From Dorea phocaeensis (GTDB taxonomy: Bacteria > Bacillota > Clostridia > Lachnospirales > Lachnospiraceae), in assembly GCF_900240315.1 (NCBI RefSeq), contig NZ_OEPZ01000003.1, positions 62,001 to 126,000 of the forward strand: a DNA stretch of 64,000 bases. Direction: 5' to 3'. The notes below the pieces were generated by a model that was given only the letters and a program-made list of their open reading frames with translations, did no database searches and was not told the origin of the DNA. Below, one piece after another: positions 53,781 through 63,200 of this stretch (position 1 is the first letter of the stretch; each line of letters begins with the position of its first letter). Both the position numbers and the translations under genes were made by a program.

Positions 53781-55733
53781 TTAATCTTTCTTATAAAACT
53801 GACATTCATAGCCATCTGCACGAAGAAGAAGTCCTTCTACCCAAGGTGGTGTCCTTCCCATCTGCTCACATATGGCATCAAGGGACATATCCTTTCTGCA
53901 CTCAATGATGACTTCATCATGCACATGAGCAACGATATTACAACATCGTAAAGTCTGCATGGCATACATAAGTACATCCCTTGCAATTGCCTGCGTGATA
54001 TTCTCACAGAACTTGGGACCATAACTTTCAAGCCTTTCCCACTTCTTTGTTCCGCCTACACCTTCATAGGTAACAGACTCACCACCAAACTGATTCACCC
54101 CTATCTTAGGCTTTACATATGCAAGCCTTCTGCCAGATGGAAGAACAATAAAAAGGAATCCACTCTCATACTCAAAACGGATACCGTGGGTCTGTGTTGT
54201 AATTCTTTTCTTGACGGTTTCCTTTACACAGTTATCAATATCCCACCACAGCATTGTGATTGCAGGATTAGAATTTCGCCAAGCATATACAAGTGGTTGC
54301 AACTCTTCTTCGGTAAGACCCATTTCGATAGCACCCATAGCTTTTAATGCACCGACCGAGCCACCATAGCCAAGGGCCAATTCAGCAATCTTACCTTTCT
54401 GCCTTAAGTGTCCATTAATGCCATGCTTTTCTACAGGCACACCAAACATCTGTGATGCACTGCTGCAGTAGATATCCTTTCCTTCTTCAAACACCTTGAT
54501 TCTCCATCTTTCTCCAGCAAGCCATGCAAGAATTCGAGCTTCAATAGCAGAAAAGTCCGCAACGATGAATTTGTTATCACCCTGTGGCACAAAGGCTGTA
54601 CGAATCAGCTGTGACAAGGTATCCGGAATATCATCATATAATAGTTCAAGAGCATCAAAGTTGCCTGTACGAACTAACCCTCTAGCTTCGGCAAGGTCTG
54701 TCATATGGTTCTGAGGGAGGTTTTGTAGCTGCACCAGTCTTCCGGCAAACCTACCCGTTCTGTTGGCACCGTAAAACTGAAACATTCCTCGTACTCTGCT
54801 ATCTTCGCACACAGCATTTTCCATAGCCGTATATTTCTTAACACTGCTTTTTGCAAGCTGCTGACGAAGAGATAATACATCAACAAGATGTTTAGGAGCA
54901 TCTTTCATCATCTCTGCCACCGCCTTCTTACCAAGACTATCTGTTTCAAGTCCATTCTCTGAAAGCCAGTTCTTCATCTGCTGTACAGAATTCGGATTCT
55001 CAAGACCAGTAAGTTCCTGCATCTGTTCTGTAAGGGAAACCTTACTCTTATCATCAAATGCTATCGCATTCTTAACAAAAACCATATCAACACCGATTCC
55101 ACGGTCATTGATTTCCTGGTCTAAATGATACTCGTCCCAGATGCTTTTGCTTACAGGGAATCTTGAAAGCTTCTGCTGGATACCCATTTCTGTTTCAACA
55201 TCTCGAAGATTATATGCCTTAAACTGTATCCACTTCTCCAAATCGTGATATGGCATATTTCTTGTTCTGCCACCGTTAACCTTGGTTGGAGAACAGGGAA
55301 CACAGAAGTATTTGATGAGATTCTTTCCTTCCGATAGTTTCTGCTTTTCAAGTCCAAGAACGGCACCTACTCCTTCAAGAGATAATGGAAGTCCAAGAGT
55401 TGCTGCCCAAACAAGAGTACAATGCCATGACACAGGATCAATACAATATCCCCCGATAGATACACCATTATCTCGAAGATACCTGGATAAGCAGACTCTC
55501 TCAAACTGTGCATTGAACGCCCACTTTATTACTCCATCATCCGTTAAGGCATCAATAATATCGTCTGGTATCTTTTCTCCCATTGCCAGATCCACAACCT
55601 TGACCTCACTACCATCAACAGAGTATCCGAAAAGCAGAATCTCAAAGTCCTCGCTTTCTGCATAGCGATAGACTCCAGATTTTTGCAGACTCACACTTGA
55701 AAAAGTTTCAATATCTATACTGATTGATTTCAC
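53781..55733 (-). CDS. Phage DNA polymerase, family A, with 3'-5' exonuclease
   Basis: 650 residues from the GTG at 55733 (AAGGAAGTGAG just upstream; the longer frame starts at TTG without a site). Exonuclease domain starts MKSISIDIETFSS with the DxE pair; polymerase motifs A DFSAIEARILAWLAGE, B QKGKIAELALGYGGSVGALKAMG and C VAHVHDEVIIE are all present. This small PolA is typical of Firmicutes siphophage replication modules with DUF2815 and DUF2800. Usual partner primase and helicase genes are absent from the window. Confidence 0.95.
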   Translation of the reverse strand: MKSISIDIETFSSVSLQKSGVYRYAESEDFEILLFGYSVDGSEVKVVDLAMGEKIPDDIIDALTDDGVIKWAFNAQFERVCLSRYLRDNGVSIGGYCIDPVSWHCTLVWAATLGLPLSLEGVGAVLGLEKQKLSEGKNLIKYFCVPCSPTKVNGGRTRNMPYHDLEKWIQFKAYNLRDVETEMGIQQKLSRFPVSKSIWDEYHLDQEINDRGIGVDMVFVKNAIAFDDKSKVSLTEQMQELTGLENPNSVQQMKNWLSENGLETDSLGKKAVAEMMKDAPKHLVDVLSLRQQLAKSSVKKYTAMENAVCEDSRVRGMFQFYGANRTGRFAGRLVQLQNLPQNHMTDLAEARGLVRTGNFDALELLYDDIPDTLSQLIRTAFVPQGDNKFIVADFSAIEARILAWLAGERWRIKVFEEGKDIYCSSASQMFGVPVEKHGINGHLRQKGKIAELALGYGGSVGALKAMGAIEMGLTEEELQPLVYAWRNSNPAITMLWWDIDNCVKETVKKRITTQTHGIRFEYESGFLFIVLPSGRRLAYVKPKIGVNQFGGESVTYEGVGGTKKWERLESYGPKFCENITQAIARDVLMYAMQTLRCCNIVAHVHDEVIIECRKDMSLDAICEQMGRTPPWVEGLLLRADGYECQFYKKD

Positions 55734-55814
55734 ATTCTCACTTCCTTCCAAAGTAAAACAGACGGCAGAGAATACTCCTCCACCGCCTGCCAGAAATTAA
55801 GGGGTTCGTTCAGA

Positions 55815-56363
55815 TTAAGATAAGAAATCGTCATCTTCCTCTGTACTAAAGTCATCCATTGCAGAACTGCGACCACCAAGAGGCTCTCCATCTCTAATCT
55901 TCTGAATATTTCCAAGACCACAGGCAATACCCTTATTACCATTAGAATTGAATGCGTAGAAGTTAAGAGACACTCTCGCATAGCAACCACTGTACACTTC
56001 ATCACGGTCAAGGATAGGCTTTACTGCCTTATCAACAATCTGTGGTGCTGTCTTACTGTTGGCATTGATGAACCAGTGTCCGGCATAAGCCTCGTCCTCA
56101 CGCTCTGTATCTCCGTCACGAAGAGGAAGCTTGATTGCTGCCTTGTTAGGCTTCTTGCCTCCAAACTTTGCAATGCCTTCCTCAATAGCGGCATCAATTG
56201 CACGCTCAATTGACTGTACTGTTTCCTTATCATCCTTTGGAATAAGAACAGATACACTGTATCTTTCAGGACCGCCGTTGATAGATGTAGGCTCCCATCC
56301 ATGGAAATAAGAAAGTCTTGTGTTCTTGCCTGTGATAACCTTTGTTTTACTTACATTCGCCAT
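55815..56363 (-). CDS. DUF2815 phage protein (probable ssDNA-binding)
   Basis: 182 residues. SKTKVITGKNTRLSYFHGWEPTSINGGPERYSVSVLIPK, GHWFINANSKTAPQIVD and the YSGCYARVSLNFYAFNSNGNKGIACGLGNIQKI section match DUF2815. The acidic tail (EEDDDFLS) and its place between polymerase and nuclease fit an SSB-like role; distant OB-fold similarity has been suggested for such proteins. Confidence 0.88.
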   Translation of the reverse strand: MANVSKTKVITGKNTRLSYFHGWEPTSINGGPERYSVSVLIPKDDKETVQSIERAIDAAIEEGIAKFGGKKPNKAAIKLPLRDGDTEREDEAYAGHWFINANSKTAPQIVDKAVKPILDRDEVYSGCYARVSLNFYAFNSNGNKGIACGLGNIQKIRDGEPLGGRSSAMDDFSTEEDDDFLS

Positions 56364-56368
56364 AATCG

Positions 56369-57499
56369 TTAATCCTCCATTTTAAATTCGTTTTTAGCGT
56401 CTGATATATTCATTGCCTCTCTCTTATCCGAATTAGGTACAAGAGTCGGCTTTCCGGGTGGTTTGTAGATAAGGTCACCCAGTACCTTTTCAAATGTTGC
56501 TTTACCCATCAGTTTCTGCATCTCTGTAAGAGTGATGAGGCTCTGACGGTAAATATCCTTATAACCTGCTTCCTTTGCTGCTTTTGCTACTTCCTCTTCA
56601 TCCTTGTATTTACGGATAGAGCGTCCTGCAACAACCTTAAATCCCTTCCACTGCTTGCCGTGGTTTACTGCTGATTCGGTAGCATAGGTCATAATCTCAT
56701 TTGCCCACTTTGTAAGATCAGGAATAACCGATAAAATTTCTTCAACTTCTGAATCTGTAAGAAGTGGTGGAAGTTTGAACTCTTTCTGTGCCAGTTTTAA
56801 TTTTTCTTCTGCCCTTGCTCTGCATCTGACTGCAGCTTTGCAAAAGGTACACCATTCGCCAGGACAATATTCGCCTTCTCCATTCATAGCCATTTGTGCT
56901 CTTGGTTTTAAGACTTCTTCTGCCCAGCCTTTCAATTCCGTTACTGAAATTGTCCATGTATTTACATTTTCTCTGCGGGGCTGAAAGATGGACATTGATA
57001 CCTCTTCGATATCATATAAACTGTCATAGATTGCAAGGGCACCGAGAGCATAACATTTCATCTGTGGATTATCTGTAGCATCTACCAAAACTCCCATGCC
57101 ATATTTGAAATCAATGATATGAAGCTTATCATCCGAAACAATCACACAGTCTGCTGTTCCATATCCTTCTGGCACATATTCAGAGAAATCTACATGCTGC
57201 TCTATCAGCACCAATGGATCTTTGCAATTTTGTTTTGCAATATCAAGTTGTTCTAAGACAAAATCCACATATGCATCTGTGTGTTCCTGCATTTCATCAC
57301 TGTCATAAGATGAAATAGGTCTTTTACTTCTTCTGCGGAGTGCCTTCTTTAACTTGTGTTCACATTGTGCGTGAGCTGCTGTTCCTTCTTCTGCTGCCTG
57401 GCTTGTTTTATTTTCATATTCTGATTCAAGCTTTGCACTCGGTGTGCAGTTGAGCCATCTGTGAGAACTGGAAGGAGAAAGAAATGCATGATTACTCAT
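56369..57499 (-). CDS. DUF2800 phage protein (PD-(D/E)XK nuclease with Cys cluster)
   Basis: 376 residues from the ATG at 57499 (MSNHAFLSPSSSHRWLNC, the family start; earlier Mets in frame lie inside the preceding gene). Nuclease residues in YGTADCVIVSDDKLHIIDFKYGMG, and QMKCYALGAL. A C-terminal set CPGEWCTFCKAAVRC may hold an Fe-S cluster, as in AddB/RecB-like nucleases. Probably helps recombination or replication of phage DNA. Confidence 0.88.
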   Translation of the reverse strand: MSNHAFLSPSSSHRWLNCTPSAKLESEYENKTSQAAEEGTAAHAQCEHKLKKALRRRSKRPISSYDSDEMQEHTDAYVDFVLEQLDIAKQNCKDPLVLIEQHVDFSEYVPEGYGTADCVIVSDDKLHIIDFKYGMGVLVDATDNPQMKCYALGALAIYDSLYDIEEVSMSIFQPRRENVNTWTISVTELKGWAEEVLKPRAQMAMNGEGEYCPGEWCTFCKAAVRCRARAEEKLKLAQKEFKLPPLLTDSEVEEILSVIPDLTKWANEIMTYATESAVNHGKQWKGFKVVAGRSIRKYKDEEEVAKAAKEAGYKDIYRQSLITLTEMQKLMGKATFEKVLGDLIYKPPGKPTLVPNSDKREAMNISDAKNEFKMED

Positions 57500-57848
57500 T
57501 ACCAAGTCCCTCCGCCTCTTTGATGATTGCTTCATAATTGCTAGGGTCGATATCCGATAACTTGTTGCCTCCAAACTTTGCAATCAAACCCTTAACTTCT
57601 GATGTAAGTCCGTTCTGACTCTTTTCAGCAAGAACACCTCTTACATCTTCGAGTGTGTAAACCTTGGCTTTTTCCTTTTTAGGCTTAGTAGCTTTTTCAG
57701 GAATCTGCGCCACAGGCTGGTCATTGATTCCTTCTACAGATTTCATTTCTGTAAGAACATCTGCTACCCCCTGAAGACTGTCTGCCAGATTACGCACATT
57801 TGTAATGACACCGACAACTGCATCAAGTAATTCCGTTACTTTATTCAT
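57492..57848 (-). CDS. Small phage replication-module protein, unknown function
   Basis: 118 residues: a helical N-terminus (LLDAVVGVITNVRNLADSLQGVADVL), a Lys/Pro linker and a C-terminal domain YTLEDVRGVLAEKSQNGLTSEVKGLIAKFGGNKLSDIDPSNYEAIIKEAE that resembles small helical domains found in phage SSB- or Rrp5-named proteins. It overlaps the genes on both sides by 4-8 nt. Confidence 0.65.
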   Translation of the reverse strand: MNKVTELLDAVVGVITNVRNLADSLQGVADVLTEMKSVEGINDQPVAQIPEKATKPKKEKAKVYTLEDVRGVLAEKSQNGLTSEVKGLIAKFGGNKLSDIDPSNYEAIIKEAEGLGNE

Positions 57849-58039
57849 GGTCTACCTCCTTCCGTAACTCTTGAAATGGCCAGTTCCTCAATCATGTCAC
57901 CCGGAACAAGAATCGTGATTTTCTGTTTTTTACCAAACAGCAATCTCATAAATCGTTCTCGAAGCGTGATACACTTGCAGGACACCATACCGTTTCGTTG
58001 TGGCTTGTCAGAAACACTAATGTGAAGATTATGTTTCAT
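57845..58039 (-). CDS. Small phage protein, 64 residues, unknown function
   Basis: ATG at 58039, right after GGAGGTGTAACG. MKHNLHISVSDKPQRNGMVSCKCITLRERFMRLLFGKKQKITILVPGDMIEEL is seen as the first gene of similar replication modules. A hydrophobic/basic segment (RFMRLLFGKKQKITILVPG) is present. Function not known. Copies B and C of the hairpin element lie upstream. Confidence 0.6.
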   Translation of the reverse strand: MKHNLHISVSDKPQRNGMVSCKCITLRERFMRLLFGKKQKITILVPGDMIEELAISRVTEGGRP

Positions 58040-58070
58040 CGTTACACCTCCAATTCCGAGAGATTTGTTT

Positions 58071-58116
58071 CTCTCTAACATGTAGCCTTGGGAAGAGGTT
58101 CAAAAGGACGTTTTTT
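58071..58116 (-). repeat. Conserved hairpin element, copy B
   Basis: Minus strand: AAAAAACGTCCTTTTGAACC, then TCTTCCCAAGGCTACATGTT and AGAGAG. Same core as copy A with a weaker stem (CTCT/AGAG). It lies 32 nt upstream of the gene starting at 58039. Confidence 0.75.
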
Positions 58117-58150
58117 GAAAAACTTTTTTATTTTTCTTTTTTCCTTGTTT

Positions 58151-58198
58151 CTCTCTTCCTAACTAGTAGCCTTGAAAAGAGCATCAAAAGGACGTTTT
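58151..58198 (-). repeat. Conserved hairpin element, copy C (tandem with B)
   Basis: Minus strand: CAAAACGTCCTTTTGATGCT, then CTTTTCAAGGCTAC, TAGTTAGGAAGAG. Arms CTCTT and AAGAG pair. GTTTCTCTCT follows the core in both B and C, so these two are a local tandem duplication about 83 nt apart. Confidence 0.75.
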
Positions 58199-58200
58199 GA

Positions 58201-58249
58201 AATAAAAAAAATAAAGCCTGCCTACACTCCAAAGAATGTAAGCAGGCTT
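58201..58249 (-). terminator. Strong intrinsic terminator after the phage lysis operon
   Basis: AAGCCTGCCTACACTC (58214-58229) pairs with GAATGTAAGCAGGCTT (58234-58249) over 16 positions; on the minus strand it is followed by TTTATTTTTTTTATTTC. It ends the tail-holin-amidase transcript and separates it from the replication module. Confidence 0.88.
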
Positions 58250-58271
58250 ACAGCACTGTTTCGATTATTTC

Positions 58272-59291
58272 TTATTTTAAGATTTCATTGACTCTTTTCT
58301 GTACCTCATGGTAACTATATCCCGCTGCAGTAAGACGATTCTTTCTATCCTGACCATTCCCCCAATCACCACGAATGACCTCTCTTGCAATCGTATCAAT
58401 GGACTTTGATGGTGCGGAAGTATTACTTCCATATAGAATTTCATTGACCCTTTCCTGAACTGCACTATAGCTATATCCTGCTGACTCTAATCTTGTTTTT
58501 CTATCAGCGCCATTTCCCCAGTCTCCACGGATCACTTCTCTTGCAATCGCATCAACTGACTTTGAAGGAGAAGGTGATGGAGCATTACTTCCATACAAAA
58601 GTTCATTAACCCTTTCCTGAACTGCACTATAGTTATATCCTGCTGACTCTAGTCTTGCTTTTCTATCAGCACCGTTCCCCCAGCCGCCACGAATGACTTC
58701 TCTTGCAATCGCATCAATGGATTTTGATGGAGAAGGTGATGGTTTAACAGGAACTCCCTGTAAATTTGCTGTGACCTTATTTGCTAAATCACCTAGACGA
58801 GCATAAAGCCAGTTTCCTGGGCAGCTTTTATTGGCAAACCATCTATGTACAGTAAGCACCATTTCATTCGATTTTGGAGAATAGTTAAGGGTTCTATTCT
58901 TATCTCCAAGCCATAAAAGTTTATTTTTTCCATTTCTTCTACAGATATCTGTACAAAGATTTACAAGTGAGTCATATACCTTTGAGTTCATAGCATAAGG
59001 CTCATAGGTATCACTTGCACATTCAATCGTAACGGCTCTCTGATCGTTGGCATTTGATGAAGAGCACCAGCTACGGTTCTTTTCTTCTACATACATTGCG
59101 ATTCTACCATCCACACCAATCCCATAGTTTGAGCTTGCTTCTCTTGATGCAGGAGCAAAAATATTACCTAATGTTTCTACACTGCACTGACCGACTACGC
59201 AATGTGGCGTGATGCGGTCAATGGCATGGGTTCTATGTCCTGAATGGTTTGGACTAAGCTTTGTATAAGATACTAATTTACTGTTTGACAT
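58272..59291 (-). CDS. Phage endolysin: N-acetylmuramoyl-L-alanine amidase with three Cpl-7 repeats
   Basis: 339 residues from the ATG at 59291, after AAAGGAGGAAAAG, four nt past the holin stop. Residues 1-175 are an amidase-2/PGRP-type domain (RITPHCVVGQCS, SSNYGIGVDGRIAMYVEE, then VLTVHRWFANKSCPGNWL with the zinc-binding His/Cys). Three about 42-residue repeats follow (SIDAIAREVIRGGWGNGADR... / ...YSAVQERVNELLYG), the Cpl-7 (CW_7) wall-binding domain, joined by PSPSPSKS linkers. Cpl-7 domains bind muropeptide rather than choline. Confidence 0.94.
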   Translation of the reverse strand: MSNSKLVSYTKLSPNHSGHRTHAIDRITPHCVVGQCSVETLGNIFAPASREASSNYGIGVDGRIAMYVEEKNRSWCSSSNANDQRAVTIECASDTYEPYAMNSKVYDSLVNLCTDICRRNGKNKLLWLGDKNRTLNYSPKSNEMVLTVHRWFANKSCPGNWLYARLGDLANKVTANLQGVPVKPSPSPSKSIDAIAREVIRGGWGNGADRKARLESAGYNYSAVQERVNELLYGSNAPSPSPSKSVDAIAREVIRGDWGNGADRKTRLESAGYSYSAVQERVNEILYGSNTSAPSKSIDTIAREVIRGDWGNGQDRKNRLTAAGYSYHEVQKRVNEILK

Positions 59292-59292
59292 G

Positions 59293-59709
59293 TTACTTTT
59301 CCTCCTTTTCTTCTGATCGTTCATGTAACTGCTGTAAGACATCCTTTATTTTTTCCGGCACCGGAAGTCCTAAGTGCGTTGCATTTTCAAGAAGTGATAC
59401 TCCTTCATTGGAGATATAAAAGAAAATGACCGCTGTTCGAAGAACACTTCCTGTTCCAATCACATTCACATCAAGGATCTGTGCGATTCCTACAAGCATG
59501 AAAATAAGGACTTTTCTACAAATTCCTTTAAAGCCGACTGCACTAGATAGCGTTTTATCATTGATGGCACACATCACCCCAGTCACATAATCGACTACCA
59601 CAAAGGCTACAAGTGCATATAAAAGACCATCCCAGCCACCTAAAAAGTAGCCTAGCCATCCTCCAATACCTGTAAAAATAAACTGAATTGTGTTCCAAAA
59701 TTCTTTCAT
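59293..59709 (-). CDS. Phage holin (TcdE/holin_4 family)
   Basis: 138 residues, about three membrane segments (GWLGYFLGGWDGLLYALVAFVVVDYVTGVMCAI; CRKVLIFMLVGIAQILDV; VLRTAVIFFYISNEGVSLLENATHLGLPVPEKIKDVL). The DYVTGV and SLLENATHLGLPVP motifs are typical. Makes the membrane lesion that releases the amidase encoded next. Confidence 0.93.
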   Translation of the reverse strand: MKEFWNTIQFIFTGIGGWLGYFLGGWDGLLYALVAFVVVDYVTGVMCAINDKTLSSAVGFKGICRKVLIFMLVGIAQILDVNVIGTGSVLRTAVIFFYISNEGVSLLENATHLGLPVPEKIKDVLQQLHERSEEKEEK

Positions 59710-59766
59710 ATTGAATTCCTCCCTTCTTTCTCTATATGAAAAAAGCAGGTGCCTTCAGCATCTGCC

Positions 59767-60051
59767 CTAATCATCACTTTTCTCTTTTTCCGCCTTTGTC
59801 TTAATGATCTCATCATTTAATTCATTGATGGTATTCTCGTAATAATTCTTTAACTCTTCGCCATAGTTCTTTTCTTCTAATACAGATTCTCCTATGGTAG
59901 CAGACCTTACATCCGCCAAGATACCTGCAAGAATTCCTTCTACCATATAAGTTGGAATCGGATATTCTTTTTGCAGCTGAATAATCTGTCCATTTAATTC
60001 TGAGCGAAAACGCTGATATGCTACAGCATAATTCATATTTGGTTTTTCCAT
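59767..60051 (-). CDS. Hypothetical phage protein, 94 residues
   Basis: ATG at 60051 overlaps the preceding stop (TGATG) and follows GGGAGG. MNYAVAYQRFRSELNGQIIQLQKEYPIPTYMVEGILAGILADV and a coiled C-terminus rich in Glu, Asn and Lys. This is the position of small tail-fibre-to-holin linker genes; no function known. Confidence 0.65.
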   Translation of the reverse strand: MEKPNMNYAVAYQRFRSELNGQIIQLQKEYPIPTYMVEGILAGILADVRSATIGESVLEEKNYGEELKNYYENTINELNDEIIKTKAEKEKSDD

Positions 60052-60233
60052 CACTGATTACCTCCCACAATAGAAAGGAGCAGGTCCAACTTCTTGTTTA
60101 CCTGCTCCAAAAGATCTACAACTTTATCTTTTTTGTTTTTTAGTTCCTTGCTATTATCAGTTGCTTTTAGCACGGATCCTTTATTTTCTTCATTCATTAT
60201 CTCGTGAATTTCTAATAGCCTTTCTTTTTTCAT
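60051..60233 (-). CDS. Small coiled-coil phage protein, 60 residues (XkdX/hemolysin-XhlA-like position)
   Basis: ATG at 60233 immediately after AGGAGGAGCAT, inside the end of the tail gene. A charged helix (KKDKVVDLLEQVNKKLDLLLSIVGGNQ) at the C-terminus looks like a short coiled coil. Located just before the holin block. Exact family not recognised. Confidence 0.6.
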   Translation of the reverse strand: MKKERLLEIHEIMNEENKGSVLKATDNSKELKNKKDKVVDLLEQVNKKLDLLLSIVGGNQ

Positions 60234-60249
60234 ATGCTCCTCCTGCGCT

Positions 60250-63200
60250 TTAAGCATAATAGTTTAAGTCCATCAATACGCCATTCTTAAATACCATACG
60301 GCCATTTGGACCCCACCTAGTAGGGTTTCCGCTTGAATCAACAGAAAGTATCTGAACATAATTGATAGTTGCATTAATCCCATTTCCGCCTTCCCATTGA
60401 GGATTAATAATCTTATGACCATGACAATAAAAATTACAGCCTAGATGCAAGCCATATTCCTTGTAGATACTATTTGCTCGAGAAAAACAAAGCATGGTTG
60501 TATAAGCACCTGCGCTTGCATTTGGAAGTTCTGCAAAAGCCATATATTTTCCTTGTGCATCCAGGTCAAACACCAGTCCTTTATGAGCAGAATTTCCAGA
60601 ATACCTATTTGTTCCAATTAAACCAACATAATATCCATCACGATAAAATCGAATTCCTTGCTCATCAATAACAGCTCTTTTTTCTGAATTATTAATGGTT
60701 CCATTGTATAGTCCAATTTCACCGGCTTTGATTTGGATATATTTACTTGCTGAGTTAAAACCTAGCAGAAAGCTATTGTAATTCTGTTGCATATAGGTTC
60801 CAAACTCACCTTTTTTTACCATTGTACTGATATTGCCTTCTGCAACCGTAATTCTAGAAATTGCTTCTTCTGCTTTTGTTTTTGCTATATTAATATCTTG
60901 GTCCTGAACACGAATCCAGCGAGAATTCATATAAGAGCCAAGGGTTTCACTTGATGTATATTTCCAAAGTTTACGCACATTATTTCCATACGGACTATGC
61001 TCCGATTCTGGATAAGTTGTACCAGAAATAGATTCTATGGTCGCATCCGCCGGAAGACTTGCCAGTGCTCCCTTCATTTCATAGGATCCTGTAACTTTTT
61101 CAATATTACTTATTTTAAAACCGTAGTAATCGCAATTTGATGAGTCCGATCTCCAGTACACATAAAATTCCGTTGCCGGTACATATATTTGTGCATTGCT
61201 TATATCTGAACCACCTATTCTTGGAAGTGCGTACATACTTCCATTCAATTTAAAGAAGATTTGAACATAGTCATAATTTACACTTTCTGTCCTACTTTCA
61301 GCAGCAAATGTTACCCTTAAAGATTCCATAGTGACTGTATATCGATAGGCATAACCTGTCAAAGTGTTATAAAACATATCTCCAACATGACTTAACCTTT
61401 CAGCATTTGATGTCCATTTCGTACATGGCTCCTTATTGCTAGTTGGCTCATAGGGACCATTATAGTTTCCACTTTTATCTTTTAGCACAGCCTGTATCTC
61501 ATCATTATTTTTATCAATGTCTGCATCCTTCACTCTGACCCAGGAAGCATCGACTGCTGTACTTAATTGACTACCACTAAATTTCCAAAGCTTTCTATCG
61601 TTTGCTAAGTATGGTAAATGCTCTGATTCTGGATATGCATTGGGATTTATCGTCATCGCATCCCCTGCATCAGATGGAAGATTTTTAATTTTAACAGACT
61701 CAGTATATACATCTTTTACACGTCTAATGCCTGCAATCTTAAATCCGTAATAGTTTTCATTTGAATGATCACTTCTCCAATAGATCCAAAACTCGTTTGT
61801 TGGTATATACACCGACATATTTGATAAGGAAGTTCCGCCAAGCTGCTCGGATGCATACATTTTCCCATCCATCTCATAAAAGAATTGAACGTAGTCATAA
61901 TTTTCGCTTTCTGTTCTACTTTCTGGAGAAAATTTTACCTCATACAGTTCTTGTTTCAATGCATAGCGATAAGCGTAGCCATTTGATGTATTAAAGAAAA
62001 AATCTCCCTCATGGAACTTTTTCAAAGCATCTGTATTCCATGAGTTAGCTGGAGCATTGGAATTATTCGGTGTATAGCCACCATAGTAATTTCCGTTCTT
62101 CTGCTGTAAGTTTTGCGTAATCGTTTCTACACTTGCTTCGATTTTTCTATCTGTTGTAGAAAATTTTGTGTTGATTTCCTTTGTAGTATAATAATTTTTC
62201 AGTTTCTCATCTGTAGAAGAATTGGCGGCATTTATAGCAGCATTTTTAGAATCTTCGATTTTGGTTTCAACCTGCGAAGTATAGGAAACAGATAACTTTT
62301 CACCCGTTATACTTCCAGCAACAATTCTCTCACCTAGAATTTGACCATCAAGTGTCATGCCAACACTATAAGGACCAGCGTATCCGTTACGACTTCCACC
62401 GATACCATGAAGGTTTACTTGTAAAACTTTTGTAGCAGTATTCTTATCCATTGTGTCCATGTAAAGATCACGCAGCCATCGACCTTGCTCATCATACTCT
62501 GATAACTTGTATCCACCTTTATTGTTCTGCATCTGTGATGTCAGATTATCGACTGCATCTTTAATCTTTGCATTTACAATCTTGCGACTTGTTTCTGCTT
62601 CCTCAACTAGACCTGAATAACTTTGATTTGTCTGTTCAATATATCCTTTTGCTTTTGAACTACCTAATTCGATTCTTGCCTCTTCTGGCTTTAGAAGTGG
62701 AATCGAAAGCTTTAGTACAGGAAATATCTTATCCATACCGTACGGTGATGCAGTACATCGAATTTTATCTCCAAGTTTAAAACTTTCATAATCAACATCT
62801 ACAATAGATAAATCTAGAGCCTTCAAATGCAGTGTGATATTTTCAAATTGACTATCTGTAAGCCACTCCTGACCTTTTCTTAATAAATTACTCGGTACAT
62901 GGACATCATTCCAATGCTGAACAGAACATACCCATCCAAACTTTCTATGTGCCGCTTGTGATACAATATAGTTTTTTCCATCATTGACAGATGTTATATC
63001 GACATACTTTTTTAAAGCATTAACATCCGATTCCTTTGTTTCCATTTCTGCACCAAGAGGAATCACCGCTGATGCTATTTCATCTGCGGATAAATCTTCC
63101 GTATAATCAAGCAGATTTTCTCCAAAAGAAATCGTCTGCGTTGATAATACACCGATATCCTCCATCTTTAACCAATCTATATACAGCTTATCTTCTTCAT

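Noticed and set aside
58300-58760. Three DNA repeats of about 125-170 bp, possible direct-repeat array
   Set aside because: They encode the Cpl-7 wall-binding repeats of the amidase.
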